Below, piece after piece: positions 7,705 to 15,789 of a stretch of DNA of 44,127 bases (position 1 is its first letter; every line of letters starts with the position of its first letter). A program made the translations under genes and the position numbers. The notes beneath the pieces were generated by a model that worked only from the letters and a program-made list of their open reading frames with translations, ran no database searches and was not told where the DNA came from. This stretch comes from an uncultured Christensenella sp. (GTDB lineage Bacteria; Bacillota; Clostridia; Christensenellales; UBA1242). The stretch spans positions 1 through 44,127 of the forward strand of contig CASFBJ010000022.1 of assembly GCA_949292875.1 (NCBI GenBank), in the 5' to 3' direction.

Positions 7705-8661
7705 CTAAAAAAATATGCTACATAATATCAAACAAATAAGTGCAGAATATAAAGTATGAGTGAGCTTTTGTTTCAAAAAGAAGGAATAAGTAATGTTACA
7801 TTGTTTCAAAAAATACATTGCTTGTGCATGTGTGCATAATCCGCCAAATGTTATAATAATACAAGATAAAATAGTTTTCACAAATACTGAATAATTTGTT
7901 AGATTAGCTATTTGATTGCAACCAGTTGTTATTTCAATTAATCCTTGAATAAACGCTGGCAAATGAATTACGCTAGATATTGCTTCCATACCAACATAAA
8001 AAATACATACTAGTCCACCAATTAATAGAATAGAATCAATAGATGATTTAATAGAATTAGTTAATATATTAGAATTAAAAGATTTGATTTTAACTTTTTC
8101 ATCATTTTCTAATGTTTGTATATAACTATTTTTTTTGTATGTAATGCCATTTAATATTGCTCCTAATATATGCGATATTAATATTATATAACCGCATAAT
8201 GGAGATAATAACATGCTTGTTCCAACTGTGCCGACTATGAAAAGTGGGCCAGAAACAGATGTGAAAGTAACAATTTTATATGCTTCTCTTTGAGTAATTT
8301 TTCCGCTGTTATATGCATCAGCTACTAATTTTGAACCTAATGGATATCCGCTAAGTATACTAATAATAAATATATAACTAGATGTATTTGATGTACCAAA
8401 GCAAAAGCGCATTAGAGGTGAAAGATTCTTTGTGTATTTTTCTAAAATATTTAATTCCATTAAAATTTTTGTTAATACAAAAAAAGGGAATAGAGCAGGA
8501 AGTAAGTTTTGTGCCCATAACATTATTCCTACACTAGCAGAAGCTATATATTTTGCAGGCGAGATTATTAGACATAACATTAAAAAAATTATCAATAAGC
8601 TAATGAAATTGCTTATATTGAAAAAAGATTTAAAGCTTAATTGTTTTTTAAATTTTAACAT
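7705..8661 (-). CDS. ylbJ: sporulation integral membrane protein YlbJ
   Basis: This 318-residue polytopic membrane protein has about eight hydrophobic segments and family landmarks: WAQNLLPALFPFFV in the first third and SGYPLGSKL near the middle. YlbJ belongs to the nucleoside-recognition (gate) fold group and is needed in the mother cell for heat-resistant Bacillus spores; the transported substrate is not defined. It diverges from the YlbK-like patatin gene with 29 bases between them. No clear SD precedes the ATG. No distinct terminator is visible after the stop. Confidence 0.85.
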   Translation of the reverse strand: MLKFKKQLSFKSFFNISNFISLLIIFLMLCLIISPAKYIASASVGIMLWAQNLLPALFPFFVLTKILMELNILEKYTKNLSPLMRFCFGTSNTSSYIFIISILSGYPLGSKLVADAYNSGKITQREAYKIVTFTSVSGPLFIVGTVGTSMLLSPLCGYIILISHILGAILNGITYKKNSYIQTLENDEKVKIKSFNSNILTNSIKSSIDSILLIGGLVCIFYVGMEAISSVIHLPAFIQGLIEITTGCNQIANLTNYSVFVKTILSCIIITFGGLCTHAQAMYFLKQCNITYSFFLKQKLTHTLYSALICLILCSIFF

Positions 8662-8690
8662 ATTTATTTTTATGTAATGGAGATGAATTT

Positions 8691-9476
8691 ATGATAAACA
8701 ATAAAAAAGTAGCAGTAGTATTAAGTGGAGGAGCATGTTTGGGATTCGCACATGTTGGAGTCTTAAGATGTTTACATGAGTTAGGAATAGAACCTGATTT
8801 AATTGTTGGAACTTCTGCAGGTGCCTTAATAGGTGGTGCGTATGCTATGGGTATGAAATTAGATGTAATAGAAGAGTACATTCTTTCTTTTAATAGAAGT
8901 CAAATTTTAGATATAAAATTTGCTCCATTTATAGGTGATAGCGTATTAGTTAGTAAAAAAGTAGATTTGTATTTACAAAGCGTTTTCAAAAATAACTTAA
9001 TTGAACATGCTAAAATTCCTTTTGTTGCTACAGCTGTTGATATTACGCATGGTAGACTTAAATATTTTAAACGAGGACATTTTTGGGAAGCTATAAGAGC
9101 AAGTATTTCTGTTCCTGCATTGTTTACACCATTTAAAATTGGAGATGTAAAATATATAGATGGCGGCATAATGGATAATTTGCCTACTACAATAGCGAAA
9201 GAAATGGGAATGGATGTTATTATAGCTATAAATGTAATAGACTATGAAAATGCGTTGATAGAAGCAAAGACAGGTGTTCACTCATTAATTAATGCTTTAA
9301 CATTATCTCAAAAAGAATTAATTAGAATAAAAACAAAAGCTGATTTAATTATCAATTTAAAACTTAAAGATATAAGTATGTTTGGTTTTAAGAAAAAGGA
9401 ATCAATATCTGCTATCGAACAAGGTTATGTACAAACTAAAAAGAAAACTAAAGCTATTAAAGCTTTATTTGCATAA
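8691..9476 (+). CDS. patatin-like phospholipase (YlbK/RssA type)
   Basis: A Ser-Asp dyad lipid acyl hydrolase of 261 residues. The oxyanion segment is LSGGACLGFAHVGVL, a variant of GGGxxG. The nucleophile elbow is VGTSAGAL (GxSxG) and the catalytic Asp is in YIDGGIMDN. No signal peptide is present, so it should be cytoplasmic. GGAG lies eight bases before the ATG. The ylbJ, patatin, rpmF neighbourhood resembles ylbJ-ylbK...rpmF of Bacillus, although ylbJ is inverted and the genes in between are absent. The physiological substrate is unknown. Confidence 0.88.
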   Translation: MINNKKVAVVLSGGACLGFAHVGVLRCLHELGIEPDLIVGTSAGALIGGAYAMGMKLDVIEEYILSFNRSQILDIKFAPFIGDSVLVSKKVDLYLQSVFKNNLIEHAKIPFVATAVDITHGRLKYFKRGHFWEAIRASISVPALFTPFKIGDVKYIDGGIMDNLPTTIAKEMGMDVIIAINVIDYENALIEAKTGVHSLINALTLSQKELIRIKTKADLIINLKLKDISMFGFKKKESISAIEQGYVQTKKKTKAIKALFA

Positions 9477-9501
9477 ATATTATTTAAAATTAAAAAATAT
9501 G

Positions 9502-9530
9502 TTGACAAAATGATGATTTTCAATTATAAT
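9502..9530 (+). promoter_or_regulatory. consensus sigma-A promoter of rpmF
   Basis: -35 TTGACA (9502-9507), a 17-base spacer and -10 TATAAT (9525-9530): a perfect match to the consensus hexamers and spacing. The predicted start is about 38 bases before the rpmF ATG. Confidence 0.9.
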
Positions 9531-9574
9531 AATTCAGTATAATTTATTGAATACGGGAAGTGGAGGAGTAAAAA

Positions 9575-9766
9575 ATGATTGAGCCTAAAAAGAAAGTGTC
9601 TAAAGCAAGAAGAAATACAAGATTTAGTGCAAATGCTTACGCTAAAACTCCTAATTTGGTAGAATGCTCTCATTGCCATACAATGAAAGAAGCTCATAGA
9701 ATATGTCCAAATTGTGGTTTTTATAATGGTAGACAAGTTAAAGTAAAAAAAGAAGAAAATAAATAA
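9575..9766 (+). CDS. rpmF: 50S ribosomal protein L32
   Basis: A small (63-residue) basic large-subunit protein. The family start is degenerate here (MIEPKKKVSKARRNTR), and a zinc site CSHC (31/34) with CPNC (44/47) is intact. A strong GGAGG SD and the consensus promoter above fit a highly expressed gene. The DUF177 (YlbN/YceD) gene that often precedes rpmF is missing. A strong terminator follows. Confidence 0.95.
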   Translation: MIEPKKKVSKARRNTRFSANAYAKTPNLVECSHCHTMKEAHRICPNCGFYNGRQVKVKKEENK

Positions 9767-9784
9767 TTTAATATATGTAAAAAA

Positions 9785-9836
9785 GTTGAATTAGTGAAGG
9801 AATTGAAAAATTTTTCACTAGTTCAACCTTTTTTTA
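9785..9836. terminator. bidirectional terminator between rpmF and the lipoprotein gene
   Basis: A 14-bp stem with one wobble (9785-9798 with 9814-9827) is followed by CCTTTTTTT on the plus strand and flanked by an A-run on the left, so it can stop transcription from both convergent genes. The minus-strand stop codon (9834-9836) lies in the T-tract. Confidence 0.85.
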
Positions 9837-11081
9837 TAAAGTACTTGTTTCATTCTTATAATATGGTTCATAATTTAGCTCTGTATTTTTATCTAATAAA
9901 ATTTCTTTTTCAATCAAATTATCATTTGCTAAAATATTATTTTCACAATTATTATTTAAGTTATTTTTTATATTGTCATTATTTATATTTGTTTCATTTT
10001 GTAAATTGTTATTATTAGTTAAATTATTTGTATTGTTGTTGTAATGATTATTGTTTAATGCATTATTGTTATTATTTAAGTTATTGTTTAAATTATTGAC
10101 TTTGCTATTATTGTAATTATTTAAATTATTATTTAATACTTTATTATTATTTACCATGCCATTACTAATTAAAGTGTTATTTGTGCCGTTGTTTACAATA
10201 TTTTGATTGTTGTAATTATTATTTATAATGTTGTTATTAATTGCATTATTACCTGCATTGTTTGTTAAAGCTGTTATTACAACTAATAACTGTTTATTTA
10301 ATCTTTCTATTAAAAGTTGTAAATTCTGTAATTGTACTATTCTATTATCTATAATATTTAAAATTGTAATATATTTAATATTTAAAGCTTCAACATTTTT
10401 ATAATAATTTTGTCTAAGTGTTGTTAATGAAGATAATTCTGTATCTATAAAACCTGATGAATTTTTTATATTTGTAAGTACTGCATTTATACCTATACTA
10501 CATTCATTAAATATTGAGTACTGCTCAGCTGATAATGTTATAGTTGATAAAGTCGTTAAGCCTGCATTATTTTTTACATTTAATGCTTCATTAATTATAT
10601 TATATATCTGATTATTTAAAATTTCATTTCCTGCTGTTATATCGTTAGTTATTAAAAATAAATCTTGCAAACTTTGCATATAAGCTTGTAGAAAGGAAGT
10701 ATCTAAAGCAGAAGTGTCTAAAATATATTTTGGTACATATGAATATGTTATATTGTTATTGTATGTATAAGTGGAAGCAGGTAAGTCATTTGATATAGAG
10801 TTTGCATCGTTGTTTATGCCATAATTATTTATTTGATTTTGATAAGTAGAATAGCCTACGATAGGATTTAATTCGTTTATAGCATAATCTTCATAATATA
10901 ATATATCTAACGCTCTTAATGTTGAAGTAACATTAGTCATATCTTGAGTAATAACAGAAAATATATTTGTATTTGAATTTTTAGTTTTGCTTATTGTGTT
11001 TGTATTTGTGCCGTAATTACAGCCTAGCATAGTTAAAGGAAATATTAAAAACAAAATAAAAAATAAACAAAATTTTTTCAT
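9834..11081 (-). CDS. putative lipoprotein with a long Asn-rich C-terminal region
   Basis: This 415-residue protein is not recognised by family. It begins with a Lys-Lys signal peptide and a lipobox ending LGC (Cys near residue 21), so it should be lipid-anchored outside the membrane. Residues of about 90-270 look helical, with many Gln, Asn, Leu and Ile. From about residue 275 to 385 the chain is low complexity, with roughly 55 percent Asn in NN, NNN and NNNNN runs broken by Leu, Ile and Tyr. The last 30 residues are acidic and normal in composition. GAGGTG precedes the ATG. It diverges from spoVAC, so a sporulation link is possible but unproven. Confidence 0.7.
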   Translation of the reverse strand: MKKFCLFFILFLIFPLTMLGCNYGTNTNTISKTKNSNTNIFSVITQDMTNVTSTLRALDILYYEDYAINELNPIVGYSTYQNQINNYGINNDANSISNDLPASTYTYNNNITYSYVPKYILDTSALDTSFLQAYMQSLQDLFLITNDITAGNEILNNQIYNIINEALNVKNNAGLTTLSTITLSAEQYSIFNECSIGINAVLTNIKNSSGFIDTELSSLTTLRQNYYKNVEALNIKYITILNIIDNRIVQLQNLQLLIERLNKQLLVVITALTNNAGNNAINNNIINNNYNNQNIVNNGTNNTLISNGMVNNNKVLNNNLNNYNNSKVNNLNNNLNNNNNALNNNHYNNNTNNLTNNNNLQNETNINNDNIKNNLNNNCENNILANDNLIEKEILLDKNTELNYEPYYKNETSTL

Positions 11082-11102
11082 AATTCACCTCAATTTTAAT
11101 AT

Positions 11103-11132
11103 TTGCAAAATTGATTTTTTTATAAGTATAAA
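11103..11132 (+). promoter_or_regulatory. possible promoter upstream of spoVAC
   Basis: TTGCAA (11103-11108), an 18-base spacer and TATAAA (11127-11132) form a weak sigma-A-like promoter, nearly the same in layout as that at 3193-3222. spoVA operons are normally read by sigma-G, and I find no convincing sigma-G promoter here, so the assignment is tentative. Confidence 0.3.
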
Positions 11133-11170
11133 ATTTTTAAATTTGTCTAATATTTTATGTGAGGTGACAT

Positions 11171-11614
11171 ATGGATAAAAATATCAATGAAAAGTATAAT
11201 GAATACCTTAAATCAAAAAGCCCTCAAACTAAGTTTTTTCCAACATTATTATGGGCTTTTTTAGTTGGAGGAACTATATGTTGTATAGGTCAAGGTATAT
11301 ATGATATATATAGTGCAATATTTCCCGAGTTTACTAAAGATATACTGAGAGCATATACATTAGTTTCAATGATTTTTATAGGTACATTTTTAACAGGTAT
11401 AGGAGTGTATGATAAAATAGGTGCGTTCGCTGGTGCTGGTTCAATATTGCCTATAACTGGTTTTGCAAACTCTATCGCAAGCCCAGCAATAGAGTTTAAA
11501 ACTGAAGGTTGGACTTTTGGTATGTGTGTTAAAATGTTTACAATTGCAGGACCTGTAATTGTAAATGGAATAGTCTTTAGTATAATTGTTGGGCTAATAT
11601 ATCTTATTATTTAG
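11171..11614 (+). CDS. spoVAC: stage V sporulation protein AC
   Basis: SpoVAC is an inner-membrane component of the SpoVA channel that moves Ca-dipicolinate into the forespore and out at germination. It has 147 residues with four hydrophobic segments and the family motif VGGTICCIGQG near residues 30-40. LPITGFANSIASPAIEF lies in the second half. GAGGTG is well placed before the ATG. It is first in a three-gene operon with spoVAD (8-base gap) and spoVAE (no gap), the minimal set seen in many clostridia. Confidence 0.93.
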   Translation: MDKNINEKYNEYLKSKSPQTKFFPTLLWAFLVGGTICCIGQGIYDIYSAIFPEFTKDILRAYTLVSMIFIGTFLTGIGVYDKIGAFAGAGSILPITGFANSIASPAIEFKTEGWTFGMCVKMFTIAGPVIVNGIVFSIIVGLIYLII

Positions 11615-11622
11615 GCGGTTTT

Positions 11623-12633
11623 ATGAAAAAATTAGGGAAACAAACAATTATTTTAGAAAATAAACCAAAATTTATTTCAAATTATTCAGTTGTTGGTCCT
11701 AAAGAAGGAAAAGGACCTATGAGTAAATATTTTGACGAAATTTTAGATAATGATATGTTAGGGCAAAAAACTTTTGAAAAAGCTGAGCAAAAATTAATGG
11801 AAAAAGCAGTTTTTGGTGCAATTGAAAAAGCTAAATTAAAGTCAAACGATATAGATATGTATTTGTCTGGAGATTTATTAAATCAAATTATAAGTGCTAC
11901 ATTTACGGCAAGAAAATTTGATACGACTTTTATAGGACTTTTTGGAGCGTGTTCAACAATGACAGAAAGTTTAGCTTTAGGGGCTTGCCTTGTTGATGGT
12001 GGATACATTAATAATGTATTATGTTCTACCTGTAGTCATTTTGCAAGTGTTGAAAGGCAATTTCGTAATCCGTTAGAATTAGGAACACAAAGACCACCAA
12101 CGGCTCAGTGGACTGTAACGGGAGCAGGCGCTTCAATATTATCTTTAAATGGAGATAAAAATTTGCCGTATATAGAATGCGTTACATTTGGCAAAGTAAC
12201 AGATTTTGGAGTTAATGATGTTAATAATATGGGGCCAGCTATGGCACCTGCCGCTATGAGTACGCTAGTCGCTCATTTTAAAGAAACGGGTAGAAGTCCA
12301 AGTGATTATGATTATATTTTTACTGGTGATTTAGGTAAATTAGGTTCAGAAGTTCTTATAGATTTGATGGAATATAACAATGTTAAATTAGGTGTAAATT
12401 ACTGTGATTGCGGAAATATGATTTTTGATAAAGAACAAAAAACTTTTATGGGCGGTAGTGGCTGTGGCTGTAGTGCAAGCATTCTTAATTCATTTGTTAT
12501 AGAAAAGTTAAGGAAAAATGAAGTTAAATCGGTTTTATTTTTATCTACTGGAGCACTATTAAGCACAACAAGCAGTCAGCAGGGCGAATCTATACCTGGT
12601 ATAGCTCATGCAATTGTAATAAGGAGAGATTAA
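11623..12633 (+). CDS. spoVAD: stage V sporulation protein AD
   Basis: SpoVAD is the soluble, thiolase-fold SpoVA protein that binds dipicolinic acid at the forespore inner membrane. The 336-residue length is right. The thiolase-like region LFGACSTMTESLALG and a Gly-rich segment GGSGCGCSAS near the C-terminus are visible. The ATG has AGGCGG upstream. The stop codon abuts the spoVAE start, so translation is likely coupled. Confidence 0.95.
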   Translation: MKKLGKQTIILENKPKFISNYSVVGPKEGKGPMSKYFDEILDNDMLGQKTFEKAEQKLMEKAVFGAIEKAKLKSNDIDMYLSGDLLNQIISATFTARKFDTTFIGLFGACSTMTESLALGACLVDGGYINNVLCSTCSHFASVERQFRNPLELGTQRPPTAQWTVTGAGASILSLNGDKNLPYIECVTFGKVTDFGVNDVNNMGPAMAPAAMSTLVAHFKETGRSPSDYDYIFTGDLGKLGSEVLIDLMEYNNVKLGVNYCDCGNMIFDKEQKTFMGGSGCGCSASILNSFVIEKLRKNEVKSVLFLSTGALLSTTSSQQGESIPGIAHAIVIRRD

Positions 12634-13005
12634 ATGCTATTAGATTATGTTATAGTTTTTTTAGTGGGTGGTTTTATATGTTTAATAGGGCAAATACTAA
12701 TCATAAGAACAAATATGACGACATCAAGAATTTTAGTATTATTTTTACTATTAGGTGTGTTTTTTGAGGCAGTAGGGTTATATGAGCCTTTTGCAGAGTT
12801 TGCGAAATCAGGAGCTATGATTCCAATATCTGGTTTTGGTTCAACGCTTGCAAGAGGTGCAATAGAAGGGGCTGAAACTGGAACTATATTAGGAGTGCTA
12901 AAAGGCGGATTATCATCAACAGCAGCTGGAATTGCTGCAGCAGTATTTTTTAGTTATATTTTTGCAACCATTTTTAGAGCTCATACAAAGAAATTTGGAA
13001 AATAA
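12634..13005 (+). CDS. spoVAE: stage V sporulation protein AE (SpoVAEb)
   Basis: A 123-residue membrane protein paralogous to SpoVAC. It repeats the VGGFICLIGQ motif at residues 11-20 and has PISGFGSTLARGAIEGA, with three to four hydrophobic segments. It completes the dipicolinate channel set. The start is directly at the end of spoVAD, with AAGGAG inside the last spoVAD codons. No spoVAA, AB, AF or SpoVAEa is nearby. Confidence 0.93.
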   Translation: MLLDYVIVFLVGGFICLIGQILIIRTNMTTSRILVLFLLLGVFFEAVGLYEPFAEFAKSGAMIPISGFGSTLARGAIEGAETGTILGVLKGGLSSTAAGIAAAVFFSYIFATIFRAHTKKFGK

Positions 13006-13016
13006 TATTTTTATTT

Positions 13017-13054
13017 AGCACGCATATATATAAATATGCGTGCTTCAATTTTTT
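13017..13054 (+). terminator. spoVA terminator-like hairpin overlapping the yunB start
   Basis: A perfect 10-bp stem AGCACGCATA/TATGCGTGCT (13017-13026 with 13035-13044) has an 8-base AT loop and is followed, after four bases, by eight Ts. The yunB ATG (13036) is in the right arm. The T-tract is read as Ile-Phe-Phe in YunB. Confidence 0.7.
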
Positions 13055-13713
13055 TTAAAAGGTTATTAAATTTAAGTAAAAAAAAATATTTCCTTATATT
13101 ATTTTGTTGTATATTTTTTTTAGTAATTATATATATCTATTTTGCAAATATTGTAAACCCTATTATATTAAATAGTAGTGAAGCTAAAGTTAGAAGCTTA
13201 ACACTGCAAGCAGTGAATAGTGCTATAGCTGATGTAGTTGCTGAATCTATTCTTTATAACGATTTAGTAAGTACTGTAACTGATGAAAATGGTAAAATAG
13301 TAATGCTAAGCGCAAACTCTATACTTATAAATAAGTTATCCAAAGAATTAGCCAAATCTGCGCAAAACAAATTAAAAAATATAGGAGATGAAGGTATGGG
13401 GATACCAATAGGTAATTTTACAGGTATTCCTCTCTTTGTTGGTGTAGGCCCAAATGTAAAGGTCAGGCTTATTCCAATTGGGTCAATTCATTGTAATTTT
13501 GAATCAAAATTTGAGAGCGCAGGTATAAATCAAACGCATCATAGAATATATGTAAATATAGAAGCGTCAGTAAATATGCTTTTACCGGTTAAAAGTTTAA
13601 GTGTGAAATCTGTTTCTCAAGTTCTTATTTCGGAAAGCATAATAGTAGGAGAAGTTCCAAGTACTTATCTTAATTCTGATAATTTACAGGATATGTTAGA
13701 TTTAATACCTTAA
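13036..13713 (+). CDS. yunB: sporulation protein YunB
   Basis: YunB is a sigma-E-controlled mother-cell protein required for proper spore formation in Bacillus. This 225-residue protein has one N-terminal membrane helix (about residues 18-38), then the family body with NPIILNSSEAKVRSLTLQAV, GIPIGNFTG and VRLIPIGS. No in-frame ATG exists between 13036 and the membrane helix, so 13036 is the best start. It has no SD and sits in the right arm of the preceding hairpin. Placement right after spoVAE is consistent with a sporulation role. Confidence 0.88.
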   Translation: MRASIFFKRLLNLSKKKYFLILFCCIFFLVIIYIYFANIVNPIILNSSEAKVRSLTLQAVNSAIADVVAESILYNDLVSTVTDENGKIVMLSANSILINKLSKELAKSAQNKLKNIGDEGMGIPIGNFTGIPLFVGVGPNVKVRLIPIGSIHCNFESKFESAGINQTHHRIYVNIEASVNMLLPVKSLSVKSVSQVLISESIIVGEVPSTYLNSDNLQDMLDLIP

Positions 13714-13770
13714 TTTTAATAATTTGTTAAAAACTAAAATAAGAATGAAAAATAGTGCAAAATTATTAGA

Positions 13771-14652
13771 TTATTTATATTCAATTTTAATATTTTGAAA
13801 TAGGTGTATAGTTTTATTTAAAATTGGATGCCATATAAATATTTCGTTGCAATAAAGTTGTAGCGGAATATTTTTTATATTGTCTTCAACATCATTGTAT
13901 AGTTTATCTCCTATAATAGGGTGATTTAGAGAAGATAAATGAACTCTTATTTGGTGTGTTCTACCGGTTTGTAATTCTATATTTAAAACGCTAATATTTT
14001 CTTCAGTGTTGTACTTTGAATTTGTTATTTTAGTTAAACAAGATTTTCCATTTGAAGACACTATTCTTTTCATTACATTTTTACCATATTCATCTTTTAG
14101 AGTTTCAATATGTGAACTTATTTCCATTGTTTGTATTTTACCTTTGCACACTGCAGTGTATACCTTGTGTAAACTTTTATTTGAAGTAAGCAGTGAATAT
14201 ATAAGTCTATCTTTTGCGACTATTATATATCCTTCAGTTTCTTTGTCTAGTCTATTTAAACATCTAAATATAAAGTTTTCATTTCTCTCATTAGCATAAT
14301 AGGTTACATAATTTGCTAAAGTATTTTCGTTGTTATGTCTCGTAGGTATAGTATCTAATCCATGCGGTTTATAAACTATTATGATATAATCATCTTCATA
14401 AGCTATATCCAATTTGTTTTTTGAAGGAATTACATTATTAACAAAAGTTTCTTTTATAGTTAATATAATTTTGTCATTATTTTTGACTAATTCATTAACT
14501 GTAGTTATCTTATTATTTAATTTTACAAGGCCGTATTCTTTTCTTAAATCTTTTATGATTGTTGATGATATTCCTATTTTCCTTAAATAATATTTTAACG
14601 GAAGAGATGAATTTAATCCATATACTTGAAATTTATATTCTTGAGTTCTCAT
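13771..14652 (-). CDS. RluA-family pseudouridine synthase
   Basis: The enzyme isomerises uridine in rRNA (or tRNA). An N-terminal S4-like segment (about residues 15-70) precedes the catalytic domain. LNRLDKETEG holds the catalytic Asp, and RTGRTHQIRVHLSSLNHPI is the C-terminal signature. The 293-residue length fits RluD/YlyB-type members; the target site cannot be told. The start has no SD. A -35/-10 pair places the transcription start at or beside this ATG, so the mRNA is probably leaderless. Confidence 0.9.
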   Translation of the reverse strand: MRTQEYKFQVYGLNSSLPLKYYLRKIGISSTIIKDLRKEYGLVKLNNKITTVNELVKNNDKIILTIKETFVNNVIPSKNKLDIAYEDDYIIIVYKPHGLDTIPTRHNNENTLANYVTYYANERNENFIFRCLNRLDKETEGYIIVAKDRLIYSLLTSNKSLHKVYTAVCKGKIQTMEISSHIETLKDEYGKNVMKRIVSSNGKSCLTKITNSKYNTEENISVLNIELQTGRTHQIRVHLSSLNHPIIGDKLYNDVEDNIKNIPLQLYCNEIFIWHPILNKTIHLFQNIKIEYK

Positions 14653-14659
14653 GTGATTT

Positions 14660-14687
14660 ATTATATTATTAAATAAAAACTTTGCAA
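14660..14687 (-). promoter_or_regulatory. promoter for a leaderless pseudouridine synthase mRNA
   Basis: On the minus strand: TTGCAA (14682-14687), a 16-base spacer and TATAAT (14660-14665). Only seven bases separate the -10 from the ATG at 14652, so transcription should start at position 14652 or 14653. Confidence 0.6.
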
Positions 14688-14692
14688 CTAAA

Positions 14693-14721
14693 TTGACTAT
14701 TTTGTATCTTTGTGCTATTAT
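14693..14721 (+). promoter_or_regulatory. sigma-A promoter of pheST
   Basis: -35 TTGACT (14693-14698), a 17-base spacer and extended -10 TGCTATTAT (hexamer 14716-14721). The resulting leader is only about 20-25 bases, too short for a T-box. Confidence 0.8.
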
Positions 14722-14750
14722 ATTTTTTGATTTTTATAACGAGGTACATT

Positions 14751-15770
14751 ATGGAAAATAAATTGAAAGAAATAAAACAAAAATTTTTAGATGAAATAAA
14801 TAAAATTTCTTCACTAAAAGAATTAGAAAATATAAGAATCTCTTATTTTGGGAAAAGTGGTAGATTTAGTGAACTAATGAAAGATTTGAAAAATGCTTCT
14901 AATGAAGATAAGCCGAAATTAGGAAGTTTGATAAATAGTAGTAAGCAAGAGTTAGTTGCAATACTTGAAGATAAAATTCATTATTTTGAAAATCTGGAAA
15001 TAGAAAATAAATTGAAAGAAAGCAAAATAGATGTTACTTTACCTTCAAACTATCAAATAGGGAGTAAACATCCTATTACACTTATTATAGACAAAATAGT
15101 AAAAACTTTTGAAGAAATGGGGTTTTCAATATATCTTGGTACGGAAATAGATAAAAATGAGTATAATTTTGATAATCTAAATGTACCATTGGATCATCCT
15201 GCGAGAGATAGTCAGGATACCTTTTATATAGATGATGAATACTTGTTGCGTTCTCAAACAACGACTTTTCAATCTCATGTATTAGAAAATAAAAAGCCTC
15301 CTTTGAAAATGATTACATTTGGTAAAGTTTATAGAGGCGATGAACCTGACGCAACACATATGCCTATCTTTCATCAATTAGATGTAATGTGCATAGATAA
15401 GGATTTAAGTTTAGCGGATTTAAAGGGGTTTTTAAATAATTTTGCAAAAAAAATGTTTGGTGAAAAAACTGCAGTAAGAATGCGCCCATCTTTTTTCCCT
15501 TTTACTGAACCAAGTGTAGAAGTGGATTTAACATGTATGAAATGTGGTGGTAAAGGATGTGCAATGTGTAAACAAAGTGGCTGGTTAGAAATACTAGGAG
15601 GTGGAATGATGCATAAAAATGTTTTAGAAAAAGCTGGCATAGATTCTAGTGTTTACTCTGGTTTTGCTTTAGGTGTAGGTATAGAGAGAATAGTTATGGT
15701 TCTGACTGGCATTTCAGATTTAAGAATTTTGTACGATAATGACATTAGACTTTTAAGTCAATATAGATAA
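14751..15770 (+). CDS. pheS: phenylalanyl-tRNA synthetase alpha subunit
   Basis: The catalytic subunit of the alpha2-beta2 class II enzyme that charges tRNA-Phe. It has 339 residues with an N-terminal coiled coil. Motif 2 lies around FGKVYRGDEPDATHMPIFHQ. A CxxC zinc-like cluster (CMKCGGKGCAMC) precedes the C-terminal motif 3 GFALGVGIERI. The frame is open from 14712, but the SD CGAGGT points to ATG 14751. pheT follows 19 bases later. Confidence 0.96.
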   Translation: MENKLKEIKQKFLDEINKISSLKELENIRISYFGKSGRFSELMKDLKNASNEDKPKLGSLINSSKQELVAILEDKIHYFENLEIENKLKESKIDVTLPSNYQIGSKHPITLIIDKIVKTFEEMGFSIYLGTEIDKNEYNFDNLNVPLDHPARDSQDTFYIDDEYLLRSQTTTFQSHVLENKKPPLKMITFGKVYRGDEPDATHMPIFHQLDVMCIDKDLSLADLKGFLNNFAKKMFGEKTAVRMRPSFFPFTEPSVEVDLTCMKCGGKGCAMCKQSGWLEILGGGMMHKNVLEKAGIDSSVYSGFALGVGIERIVMVLTGISDLRILYDNDIRLLSQYR

Positions 15771-15789
15771 TTAATAAAGGAAGAATAAA

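Noticed and set aside
9794..10018. Plus-strand 74-residue reading frame rich in Tyr and Leu
   Set aside because: It is the antisense shadow of the Asn-rich tract of the minus-strand lipoprotein and has no SD.
10000..10270. CRISPR-like or tandem repeat array in the AT-rich tract
   Set aside because: Repeats are irregular Asn codon runs in an intact frame, without constant repeat length or spacers.
11120..11170. sigma-G promoter for spoVAC
   Set aside because: GTATA and TCTAATA can be picked out, but the 15-base spacing and mismatched -10 are poor, so no sigma-G site is claimed.
14653..14750. T-box riboswitch before pheS
   Set aside because: The predicted leader is only 20-25 bases, without the specifier stem, T-box sequence or antiterminator.
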